Shown here: positions 53,364-63,863 of the stretch, piece after piece
How positions within the stretch are numbered: position 1 is the first letter of the stretch
How the letters are laid out: every line of letters starts with the position of its first letter
DNA from: Ulva prolifera
Lineage: Eukaryota; Chlorophyta; Ulvophyceae; Ulvales; Ulvaceae
Assembly (NCBI GenBank): GCA_023078555.1
Contig: CM041200.1
Span: 4,244,936 to 4,308,935 of the forward strand
Length of the DNA: 64,000 bases
Reading direction: 5' to 3'
Translations under genes and position numbers: made by a program
The notes under the pieces: generated by a model
What the model was told of the DNA's origin: nothing
Database searches by the model: none
Seen by the model: the letters and a program-made list of their open reading frames with translations, nothing else

Positions 53364-56300
53364 ATGAGTGACACAGAAGAGCCTCCTCAAAGCGTCCCTG
53401 CCGAGCAAAAAGGCTCCATCGCAATAGAATCTAATGAAAAAGTCGATGACGAGCCAAAGGCGTCCCCACCTGCGCCTCCTCCGCCACCATCACCTGCCCC
53501 ACCCCCTCCTCCACCGCCACCGCCACCAGAAGAAGACGAAGTCACACTGCCACATCCTCCACCGGGCGCCCCTCCTCCACTAGCGCCACCACCTCTAGCA
53601 CCTCCTCCACCTCCCCCTCCATCGCAAAGCCTGCAGCAACCCCACCAGGACTGGCAAGCTGCCGGGTTCCCACACCAGTATCCGCCCGCCACGCACCACC
53701 CCCCGTCTCAGTACCCACACTATCCGCCTCAACTGCATCAGCATGTAGCGGCACAAGCCTGGCAGGCACACAAACGGCAGCGCATTGAAGGTCCGCCTTG
53801 ACTCTCCCAGCCTGGCATTCCCAGCTTCCCCTGTCCTCACAACAGCATGCCATGGCGTCACACTGACCCCGGCTTCACCTCCTTTGACCACGCAGCACAC
53901 TCATTCTTCCACAGCCGTTGCACCCGCACCTGTTCTGAACCATAACGTTAGCTCTTCCTGTGCTGACGGCGTACAGATAAAGTCCTGCTCGGCATGGGTG
54001 AATTGAACTCCCGTGGTCTTGGTCAGCTCCCCCCTCCGACCAAGCAACAGCTGACGGTGCACAGCAAGTGCAGAAGGTGAGGTCTGTGAGGATCCCCACC
54101 CACCAGCAGAAGCGCCTCCGCCGACACCCGAGGAGCACACGAAGATGTGCGCAGCTCTGCGCAAGATCCGCAGCCACATCCGCCACGCCAGCAAGTTTGA
54201 CAAGGCAGCCGCGCTGCTGCGCAAACTGCTCGACGACGGCTCGCTCTCCGAGCACTTCCGCCGCCAGACCTTCCAGGCACGCACCTCCCCGCCACGAGGG
54301 GGCCCCTCCGTCGCGGCCGCCGCGGCAGCCCTCCAGAGCGACCTGCTGCCACAGCCCGGTGTGTGCTGTTCCGTGCACCTCCCGCTTGGCCCACTCTCCT
54401 GACCATCATGGCGCTTGCACTGTCTAGTTTTAGCGACAGTCATGCGGAAAGCAGATGCATGGAGGCAGGCCGAGGCGGCGGTGGTACCGCCATGCATGTA
54501 CTGCAATCCAGAGTGTCGGCGCGTGTCACGTGGTAGCTATAGCCTTCGTGTGGTCTCCTTTGCTATCGTGAGTGCATCAGCCGTGCTGCATTCGATGCAT
54601 AGCTGCAGCTCAACTAGCCACTGCAAATACGGAGCTACCGTCATGATGTTCCGCTGAATTCGCACATGGCGATCTGCACTCTCGACTCGACACAGTGCAG
54701 CCATCGTTGACTTCAGCGGCCAGGCCACATTTGCAATGCGGACCAGCTGTACCCACCGCGGCCCTCGCGGCTCCAGCCACCCCCACGGGCATCCACAGAA
54801 ACCAAAGTCCTGCGCAGGTGCTGTGTGAGGCCCTCGCCCCCGTTAACACCGCCGCCGACGCCCCAGAGCGCAAGGCTGTGCGCCGGCTGCTGGACAGCGC
54901 CGACGCGCGGGCGCCGATGTTTGACGCGGCGCAGCGCGCGCACCTCGACGCGTGGCGGCTGCGCGTCATCATGCCGCTGCACCTCGCCGGCGACGACGCG
55001 TTTGTGTACAACAAGGCCGCGCGTAACGTGCGCGAGCTCATCGAGGGGCTGCCTGAGGTCGGCCCCAAGGAGGGCCCGGCGCTGCGGCGCATCCAGGTGC
55101 GCCGCGACTGCGCCACGCTGCACGGCGTGAGCACATATGTTTACAAAACAAATATAGATCGTACCTCTGTGCAAGTCAAAGGCTTGTGGTCGGTTGCTGT
55201 CCACTTGTTCTGTCCTCTGGAGGAGCTCCGCGCCGCCTTCTTCTCGCACATGCATGTGCATAAGCACCCGCTGCCGGCGTGCAGGGGGTGCCCGGTTCCT
55301 GAGGTGCATGCATGCGTGTGCTTCAGTTGAGGTAGCATCCGCAGTGGTCCCACCGCAAGGTGTGCCGTGTGGCCACCTACGAGGCGATCCTGTGCGTCCG
55401 GTGACACCGGCCTGTTCCAGCGGATGCGTGGCGCATGCGGGCGGGTGCAAAGGTGCACTCTTTCATAGGCTGTGTGGGGTGCAAGCACAGGATGTGTACG
55501 GTGTTGCAAGCATGCAGGAGGGCAAGTGGGACGAGGCAAGGGCGGAAGGGATGGCGCGCATGGACGCCGAGGACAGTGCCGCGGCAGCCACCGGCGCGGA
55601 GGCTGCCGAGGCGGACGCCGCTCCGGCGGCTGCGGAGGGCGGCGCGGCTGTTCCAACCGCTGCGGCTGAAGAGGACCCCGCAGACCCCTTTGGGCTGGAG
55701 CGGCACATCAGCTCCTCACCAAAGACAGACTCCAGGCACGCATCCGGTGCCCCGCTGCCGCTTGCAGCCTGGTCGAAAGAGGTTCTTGTGTGGTGTTTGC
55801 CGGTACCCATTACCAACCTTTCTGTCAGGCTTTTGCAGCCTGAGCGCGCCTCAAGAGTCAGTGTGACGGGGGGCGATGCGTGCAGGGACGCAGGCATGGT
55901 GTGGAGCAGGGTGGAGGTGCAGGCGGTGCGGCGGCAGGCGCTGCTGGAGGGCCTCGAGGTGATGCGGCGGCAGTGCTGGCAGCCGTGGGCGCGCTCCGCG
56001 GCGCATCTCGCGCTCGCCGCCGCCAAGCAGCACCGCGCCCGCTTCCTCGACGCGCAGCAGGAGCGCCTGCAGGCGCTGATCGACTTCCTGCGCACCTCCA
56101 AAGCCTCCGGCATCGTGCGCTCCTGCCCCCCGCCTCCCCTCCACCCAGAACTCGGCTCACATGCGCTGCGTGTGTTCGGAGCTACGGCGCGTCGCTGCTG
56201 TGAGGTTGTTGCAGGAGCCTTCGTATGGGAGCGGTGTGTGGCTGTGGGCTGCACTGTCAGCGCAGGCTGCTGCTTGAGCGAGCGGGCTGTGTGGGCGATG

Positions 56301-56896
56301 TTTGTGTGCGTTCGGGACGGATGCAGGGATATCTTGCTCATGCGGTGACCATCTATAATGACATTCGGGCTGGTCGTTGGGGTTGATTGCGTAGTCAAAC
56401 CTCTCTGTTCGCAGACCCGGATCTCGACTGGTCAACCTTATCCTCTGGACATGTGGAGAATCGATGAAAGCAACATTCATGTAGACAGTGCCGATGGCGA
56501 TCTTTCACCATGTGTGCCCGCCAGGGGCATGCTTCGCACCCTGCATACAGGGACGAAATGCTGCATGCTAGATGCTCAAGGGCACGGGGTTGCGGAGATG
56601 TCATGACATGATAGAGGCTCCCCGTCGTGCCTCACGTTGCCACGTGAGCCAGACGGCGGCCCTCGGCCACTTCCCCACAGTCACACTCTCTGCAACATGT
56701 GGGCCATGTCATGGCAGTGACGGCGCGGGCATGCCTCATGCTGTGCTGTGCTGTGCAGGGCCCCTCGAATGCGCAGCTGAAGCAGGACGCAAACGCGTAC
56801 GAGAGCGCCCGCAAGGACTGGGCGGGGATGAAGGCGAGCGGCCGTGGCAAGATCGGCGGCGCGGGGGAGGGGTCCAACGTCAACTGGCTCGGCTGA
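53364..56896 (+). CDS. proline-rich conserved nuclear-type protein, 495 residues, unrecognised
   Basis: Six in-phase exons: 53364-53790, 54107-54276, 54818-55096, 55491-55735, 55886-56114 and 56759-56896. The N-terminus (MSDTEEPPQSVPAEQ) leads into polyproline blocks and a His/Gln/Tyr/Pro-rich stretch ending in a basic HKRQRIE that could be a nuclear signal. A helical domain follows (MCAALRKIRSHIRHASKFDK, LLRKLLDDGSLSEHF), then further helices (FVYNKAARNVRELIEGL, VRRQALLEGLEVMRRQCWQP), an Ala/Glu-rich linker, and the C-terminus QLKQDANAYESARKDWAGMK...NWLG. The architecture suggests an RNA-processing or chromatin adaptor, but that is inference. Two of its introns start with GC (CAG|gcacgc at 54277 and 55736). 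Confidence 0.8.
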
Positions 56897-58224
56897 CTCA
56901 TCGCAAGCCTCACGGGCCGCTCACACGCGGTGGCTGCGGCGCACGCGCAGTTGGGCCCGGGCACAGCTGTCACCGGGCCACGCTGCTCTGGCTGCTGAGG
57001 TGCAGGCTGCTGAGAATAGGCTGCCGATTTTCTTGCCCCTGGAACAGGCGATTGCCCTTGGAACAGCCGCGCTCAGGTGCCCCGCCGAGCGCCTCCTTCC
57101 TGGACGATCACAGGACGGTCCACATGCCTGACAGTTCACGGCAGGCGGGACATGCTGGGCTACGCCATAACTGCGTTGCTGGCATGTGCAGTGCGAGTGC
57201 AGCGTCGGCGGGGGCGCAGAGCGGCGCTGCCGTGATGCCAGCGGTCATGGCAACCGTGGCATCGTGTCGCGGGCCTATGTTGACCTCATGTGCCGCACCA
57301 GGCGCTGCCTCCACGGCTGCAGTGGTCTGGCTGTGGGTGTGTGGCATGCAGCATGGTGTCCGGTGGCCAGGCTTAGATGGTGGCATGCAGTGGGTGATGC
57401 TTGGACTGTCTTCGTGAGCACGTGGGCGCGCGGCCGGCAGCAAGGGGTGGAGTTGCTTGAGGCTGCATTGCGCAGGACCTGCAGGTGTGGACCTGCAGGT
57501 GTGTCAGCTTTTGTGGCGAGCGGCCATGGCGTTACGGCAGTGAGCAGTCAGAGCAGAATCACCTGGCGACAGTGCGTGAAGTAAACGGTGGACGGCCGTG
57601 CCACTTTCCGGTGCCTTGGAGTGGTGTGTGGTGCTCCTGGGAGGCTTCATCATGTAGGATCGGAATGTACCGAGCTGGCATGCCACGTGACAGCGGCTTG
57701 CACGTGCTCAGCTCACACCAGGCAACAACTTCTGTAAAACGAGCTTTCCTTTCCATGGTGACGTCGTAGTCTGCAAAATCATCAGTGATATCACCATCTG
57801 TATGGACCGAATCTGCGGCAATGTGCTTTTTTGAGTGCAGCAGCTATGCAGGGGAGTGGCACTACAGGTTTCAACGTGTGGTGGATTGGTGCCGCCGTGC
57901 AGTTCAAATCCCCAATGCTCGTCGTGGTGCGGGACATGTACTAGTGGCACCGTTGCAGCAGCATGCTTGATGCTGCTTGCTGCACGTGTCGGCCTATCCT
58001 TGGCACCGAGTGTGCGCCCGTTTCGGAGTGATGTACAATTCCGCTGCTGCTCATGCATTGTTGATCAGCGTAAACGCCGGCAAACCAGCTAAATGCGCAA
58101 GCTGTGCACCGCCGTGCGATCTACTGATGAGTCTCACAGCAGTATTTTACACCTGTCCACTTGTCAGTGTTTAGCTTGGCAAATCGGCGTCGCCTGTTAC
58201 AGTCCTGGGATCGCACTCACGAAC
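56897..58224. other. intergenic; one possible minus-strand exon
   Basis: About 1.3 kb between two plus-strand genes. On the minus strand, 57559-57843 is an uninterrupted 95-codon frame after a plausible acceptor (catag), reading LLHSKKHIAADSVHTDGDIT, DDFADYDVTMERKARFTEVV, then AWCELSTCKPLSRGMPAR. Its protein-like character suggests a 3' exon of an otherwise unseen minus-strand gene, but no upstream exon could be joined in phase. The rest holds nothing recognised. Confidence 0.35.
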
Positions 58225-59248
58225 ATGCCTTGCGTCCGCGGCTTCTCTGGGGCAGGGGCCTCTCGGCTGGCAACACCACCACGTGGACACCGAGTGACAA
58301 TCACACAGAAGGTTGTCTCTGTAGCGGTAGCGTTGCCGCTGCTGCTGGGATCACCAGGTGCGATTGACGTGGCGCAGGTCACGCAGTGTTCCGGTGAAAT
58401 TGCTCACACAGTGCCGCAACTGGGTATCATTGGCAGTCGGACCACAGGAATTATCCAGCGATTTATCTGCGCACATGGTGTCATCACGTGAAATCTGGGC
58501 TGTTCCATTCGATATTGTACAACTTCGGTAGCCGTTGTAGCCCAAACCACGAGCATGTCCAACTTGAGGCCATGGACGCGAACTTTGCTTCAATGTAATG
58601 TGTCATGTGAGAGTCATTTCTCTGTAGCTGCAAGAGTTCGCTGGGGAACCCTGATCTTGTGCTGCAGAGGCGATCGCTGCTGGCATTGAATCGTTTGACC
58701 TGCCAGAAGGGCCGAGCCTACCCAACCCCGCAAAGGGGATCCAAGAAAAGAGCGCGAAAGCAATCCAGAAAGCTGAGGAAGAGTTTCAAAATTCCGATCT
58801 GCTGAGCACTCTCAAGGCAAATTCGGAGGAAAACAAACAAAAGTGTGCTCCCATCTGAATCGGTGACATCAGTCTTCAATTCAGCGGTACCGTCATTGCC
58901 CGCCGAGGTCTCACCGCCCACTGCAGCCACTGCATCTTGCGTGAGGCACGCGTTTACTCGCATGTAAACGCTTACCCTTGCCCCTTTGGTGGCATGGACC
59001 CGGGAATGACTCACAGCCAAGCACCAAAGCAGGACATAGTTGAGCTCAGACCACCTTGCAGGAACAAGAAGGCGATAGAGAACAAGTATTGCCAGAGGCA
59101 AGCGGAGCTGGGTGTGGGTGACTGTGGTGGCCTGCGGTTCATCCCCGGGGCGACGAAGAGTGGCAAGCAGAAAACGCCTGACTGGCTCGCCAAAATCCTG
59201 GGAGTCGAGCCTCAGGAAGATATCGCTCTAGACCTCTTCAAGGACTAG
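58225..59248 (+). CDS. small thylakoid-targeted protein of unknown function
   Basis: Three in-phase exons: 58225-58377, 58670-58842 and 59062-59248, giving 170 residues. The first is a bipartite plastid signal: a Ser/Arg-rich part (MPCVRGFSGAGASRLATPPR) followed by the hydrophobic core VVSVAVALPLLLGSPGAIDVA, as used for thylakoid lumen or membrane targeting. The second encodes an acidic/lysine helix (EKSAKAIQKAEEEFQNSDLL). The third has NKKAIENKYCQRQAELGVGD and CGGLRFIPGATKSGKQKTP, with a Cys pair that could form a disulphide, then PDWLAKILGV and an acidic end. No named photosystem subunit matches confidently. The gene is convergent with DJ-1. Confidence 0.72.
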
Positions 59249-59805
59249 CAGTCACTACCTTACGATAAGTCGGTGACTGCTTGATGCTTGTATAGACTGT
59301 GCTTGGATGGATCTCCCGGGGGCTGACCGGTTGCAGCAGGCACAGCTTGCAGGCTGCTGTCTGCATGTGTAACATTTGATTCCTAGCATTCTTGTCAGCC
59401 TGCCTGGATGCGAGCTCGACACATATGGCCATGAGGGCGCTGGGTTGAGTGATTGAGTGCGGACTGTGCACATGCGCCCTCGATGCCTGAGTAGGGACAC
59501 ATCCCCAGTACCGATACGAACCTGAGATGAACCTGAGAACCTGAGAACAAGCAAACACAGCTCGATACTTTACATATGCTTGGATGAGTCTGAACAACGC
59601 GGAGGGCATCCAGCCCCCCTGCCAGAGTCGCAGTGGAGCGTTCCCACAGATTAGGTCTCACACAGGCTTGCCCTCCCCGCTCTTTGTACATGTACATACA
59701 GAAAGCAAGCGAGACGCCCTCGCCCCGCCCGCACACCAGCGCAGGTGCGTCCCAAAACGAACAGCCTGCCCTACGTGCTGCCGCACGCCCGCCGCCGGGT
59801 GGCGC
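59249..59805. other. convergent 3' region
   Basis: About 560 bp between the stops of the thylakoid protein (+) and DJ-1 (-); nothing coding is supported. A short cctgagaacctgagaacaag duplication (about 59522-59550) is present. Confidence 0.5.
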
Positions 59806-61750
59806 TCAGTACTGGTACATCACCATCGGCCCCGCCACCGCCGCCCGCTGCTCGGCGCCGTACAGCTGCTCAACCAGCTCCAGCGCAAACTCAAACGCCG
59901 TGCCAGGGCCGCGCGACGTGACGCACTTGCCGCTGACAACCACCCGGTCCTCCACCTGGCTGCACAGCACACGGCATCGTCATGTGTGGCTTATGGACCA
60001 CCGGGGGCGCCACATACGGAGGCCCTGCTGCGGCCAGGGCCCATGGACTCGTCCGGAACCGCTCTGGGTGTACCCTGATTAGCGACTCAGATCGCATGTA
60101 ACAAAGCACTGACAAATGAGCCCTTCCACAGTGCCGCAGTCAAGGAAACTGGCGTCCATGGATTCGTCCGGCACCGCTCTGGGTGTGCCCTGACTAGCGA
60201 CTCAGACCGCATGTAAAGTATAGTGAACTGAGTTTACTGAGCCGCATCCTATTGGGCATTGGCAACTCCGGGTTAAAGGGGCCACATATGCCGAAGGGGT
60301 CAACCACCTGGAAACCCCCTCAGACGACCGTACGCAACTCACAGGGCCTCCTCCTGTGCGAAGCGAGGTGGTCACGCACAGCATGTGATGGCAATGCACT
60401 GACACAGGAGCCGTGCAGCGGTGCCACAACCCCGGACCCTGGCGTCCAAAGCACGCCCCGAGGACGTTTACGTTCACGGGCGTGTCAGAAACCTTGCATG
60501 CATGCAGGCATCTTGTGGGTAATGGGCACGCATGTACCCGCCAATGCAAACCATTGTGAACGCCTGAAGGGCACGCTGCAGGCACACCAGCCTCGTCTGT
60601 GTCTCTGTGTCTCTGTGCGCGAATGCGTAAGGCATTGCTTCCGTGTAGCGTGCCATGCTTGCAGACGCGGCACGTGGCCCGCACAGCAGCCGCCCTGGAA
60701 ACCGCTTTGGAACGCGCGGAGGCGAGGCGGCAGTTGCACTGGTCAGTGAGCGTGTGGGAGTCAGGGCGGGTCTCGGAGGCAGGAGATCGTGCGGGTGGGG
60801 GGCGTACCTCTGGTTCGAGAGCTGCTCGCTGAAGCCGGGGTGTGACGTGGCAGGGCCGTCGAGGAGGCCCTGCGCCTGAAACACGACCGCGGGCGCTGCA
60901 CAGATCGCGGCGTACAGCCTGCCAGAGTCCTTCTGCTGCCGGAGCAGCGTGGCGAGTGCGGTGGAGTCTCGGAGCCTCGCTGCCCCTGGCATGCCCCCCT
61001 GGAGCCAACAGCACCCGTTGTCGTTGTGTCAGCGAGCGCCTCGTGCCTTGCAGCGATGCTGGATGTCGTGGGCGTCAAAAGATGAGCGTGTTTTGGGGCG
61101 TGTGGTGGATAGCTTGGCATCCGTAGGCGAGTGTTCAGCAGGCTGGAGAGGGGGATGGTCGTACTGGGAGGGCGATGCAGTCATACGGTCCCTCACAATC
61201 GCTGATGAGCTTGTCGGCCACGAGCTTGACACCCCTGGAGGCGACGATCTCACTCGTGTCTTCAATCGAGGCTACGTCGACTTCTGCCCCTGCATTGTCA
61301 CATACGGATGGGGAAGCACAGTCAGAGATGCAACTCACGTGAGGCCTCAGGTGACCCACTGGCTTGTTCAGGACAGCCCATATGCTTGCATGCCCTTCGT
61401 GCACAATTGTGGCGGCAATTATTGCAGTGTGACCATAGCGACGTGTGTGAGGTGGTGTGACTCGCTGCACTCACCACAGGTGAGGCAACAGCGGAGATAA
61501 GGCGTTCCGGGCTGGGCATGGCTCAGGCGTAGCAATCATCCGCAGCTCAGGGCAGCATACCGGCCCTGCGAAGACAGTCGATCACAATGACTGCCTCCAT
61601 TTCTTCACATCCGTTTGCAATTGGCACGAGCACGGTCTTGGCCGCTGCGGCCATGGTGGCACTTCGACAGGGCGTCGATTTCCTCAGGCAGGGACGAGCC
61701 AATCTCGTGAGGGACGGCGCACAACAAGCACGTTGGGAGGCAGTCAGCAT
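59806..61750 (-). CDS. DJ-1/PARK7-family protein, single domain, plastid- or mitochondrion-targeted
   Basis: Four in-phase exons: 61561-61750, 61165-61289, 60808-60998 and 59806-59959, giving 219 residues. The N-terminus [20 protein letters not shown] plus following Arg/Ser residues is a typical organellar presequence before [20 protein letters not shown]. The conserved Glu of the active site is in EEMEAV, and the nucleophilic elbow cysteine is in [39 protein letters not shown] and [14 protein letters not shown] complete the fold. Land-plant homologues are mostly tandem two-domain proteins; this one has a single domain like animal DJ-1.  Family roles include oxidative stress protection and glyoxalase-type chemistry; the precise activity here is unknown. 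Its last intron carries interspersed repeats (60041-60375). Confidence 0.94.
60041..60216. repeat. 61-bp imperfect direct repeat, period 115
   Basis: Two copies (60041-60101 and 60156-60216) of a unit starting ccatgga-tcgtccgg and ending actcaga-cgcatgtaa differ at only about five positions. They lie within the last intron of the DJ-1 gene and directly beside the 144-bp inverted-repeat element. Confidence 0.9.
60232..60375 (+). repeat. 144-bp interspersed repeat, copy A
   Basis: This segment is the reverse complement of 62837-62980 with scattered substitutions, about 85-90 % identical by eye and of equal length. It lies in the last intron of DJ-1. Shared core: attgggcattggcaactccg and acatatgccgaaggggt. 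Confidence 0.92.
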
Positions 61751-62749
61751 GACAGTAGTTTTAGTTACACTCTTGATCTGCTGTTGAATCCGCGAGCTGA
61801 TGGCCGTGGCAATGTGTCTCTACGCGGCCGTGCTGACCACCTGCGCTTTCGATGGAAATGACGCCAACATCAGTTCCCGAGGACTTAAATCAAAGCCCTC
61901 TCCAAAGCCAAGTCCTGGTCGAATTGGTTCACGCGGCGACGTCCGACACGGTGCGCTGTCGTGAGGGCGCAGGTGCATCTCGCGGGGCGGCACATGCATG
62001 GTGGCCAATGCTGGTGTATCTGACCTGTTGCAGAGCGCTTGCATGTGTGGCACCCTCCCTCGAAGGACAGGGTACATATACACCCCCGGATCAAACTGGT
62101 TTGTGCCGCATGCCGTCCACACACGCGCAACGAGATCCGATCTAGCTGGCGTCCTCGGTGCATGCTGCACACGTGCAGGCATATTTCAGTGCACATGTGA
62201 TGTGAAAGGCAACTGCAGCATCGTGGAGACTTGTCTTGTGCTGCTTGTGCTAGCCTCAGGGTACGCCCTGCCTGGTCGGGTTTTCCCCATCGCATTGCAG
62301 CAGCACACACATCAATGGCGTGACAGAGCATCAGCAACCATTTGGACGACGCACTTAATTATAAGACCACGGCACCAGCGTCTCCACCCTTGGGGCAGAC
62401 ACATCACAGGCACATGCGCCATGCATCTGTTTTCAGCCCTGGTCAGTCCCAGCAAGCTGAGAAGGACCGTGCACATCGCCGAGAACACATCGGGCCGGAC
62501 TCCACACCCCGCCGGCGACGCAGGCATTCCCAGCAGCACCACCTCCATAATCCTGGGCACCCAGAGGCTCCGCGGCACCCCTATACGCCAGCGCCGCGAC
62601 ATCCAACTGGTTCCGGCAGTCATCCGGCCGGACGCACAGATCATGCGTCCCACTGGCACATTCTCATCTGCAAGGACGATTCCAGGCGTAATACGAACGC
62701 GGCAGTTGCTCGCCGCCTTGTTCACACCCGCTGGGCCGCCCCGAATGCA

Positions 62750-62804
62750 TGGCACACCGGCCCAGCAACGCAGCCGGCTCACGTGGAGGTCGTGGGTTCG
62801 ATTC
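62750..62804 (+). promoter_or_regulatory. Pol III-like box A / box B pair (tRNA-like)
   Basis: tggcacaccggc (62750-62761) resembles a box A, and gtgggttcgattc (62792-62804) contains the box B core GGTTCGATTC. Spacing is about 30 bp, and repeat copy B starts 32 bp downstream. The T-stem does not pair well, so this is not a functional tRNA; it looks like the head of a tRNA-derived short interspersed element. Confidence 0.4.
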
Positions 62805-62836
62805 TGCGTGCGCTTTGGGGAATCGAAACGGCCGTA

Positions 62837-62980
62837 CGTGACCACCTCGCTTAGCACAGAAGGATGCCCTGTGAGTTGCGTGCGGTCATCTGAGGGGGGT
62901 TTCCAGGTGGTTTACCCCTTCGGCATATGTGGTCCTGTTAACTCGGAGTTGCCAATGCCCAATAGGATACGGCTCAGTAA
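62837..62980 (-). repeat. 144-bp interspersed repeat, copy B (inverted relative to A)
   Basis: Reverse-complement partner of 60232-60375. It follows directly after the box A/B-like pair, which copy A lacks in recognisable form; the homology breaks off just before it. Confidence 0.92.
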
Positions 62981-63863
62981 ATTCAGGTTTACTCTACTTT
63001 GCTTTACGTGTGCCATGGCAACAAGGTCTGCACGCAGCACAGACCCACGCGCTGAAATGCCGTGACTGCCAGCACAATCCTCAACTGCACACTAGCGACA
63101 GGCGCTCAGCGTGCCGCCAGTGGCTCTCCACACAAGCTGCCTGCCGGCCATTGTCACCACAGCGATGCCCCTCGCCCCCACCAGCCCATGCCGGTGCGTG
63201 TCACAGCCCACCCTGTGACTGCACGCGCATCAGTCACTCGAGAGGTGCGATGCATGACGCGACATGACCGTTGTTGAACCGTCCTGGACGCTGCCGCAGC
63301 ATAACGAGGGTGCTGTATCGGCCTAGGGCAGACGTCACATGCGGCTGAATGATGCCACAGCAAACGTCCCAGCCGCCACACGAGTCCGTGACGAGCAGGC
63401 CTCCCGTGGCAACACCCCGGGTGCCACCAGCGCCTCGCGAGGGGTTCAGTCGAGCCCCGCGCGAAGCTGGGCATTGTCTAAGCTGGGAATTGACGTCTGC
63501 CGCCCCTCCATGTGCCATACTGCATGCGTGTGACGGGGCCACGCCGCGGCCGTGCAGCACTCTCGCGGCAGCTCATGCCTGCCCGCCCCTCCCTCCAGGG
63601 CGGCGTCTGTGATACATCACGCAGCCGCTGCCTGAGATGTCTTCCCGATGCATGCACAGGAGAAGGAACACCTCAAGACTGTGCAACAGTCAGTCTCTGC
63701 TGTAACGGCGGCGTGTGGTGTCCCTGACCGGGCAGCCCTGCACATGTGATAGAGCACATGTATGGGCGTGGACTGCCTAACGGGTCTGCCTTTCGAGGCA
63801 AGTGCTGAGGAGGCTTCCAAGTGAGCATGCCTTGCTTACCTTGGCTGGCTTCAAGCTCTGCTG

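Noticed and set aside
62750-62820. tRNA gene suggested by the GGTTCGATTC core
   Set aside because: The T-stem does not pair, and no acceptor stem or anticodon arm can be folded; kept only as a Pol III-like promoter relic.
61998-63065. 355-codon plus-strand open frame
   Set aside because: It runs through repeat copy B and overlaps equally long frames on the other strand; there is no recognisable domain.
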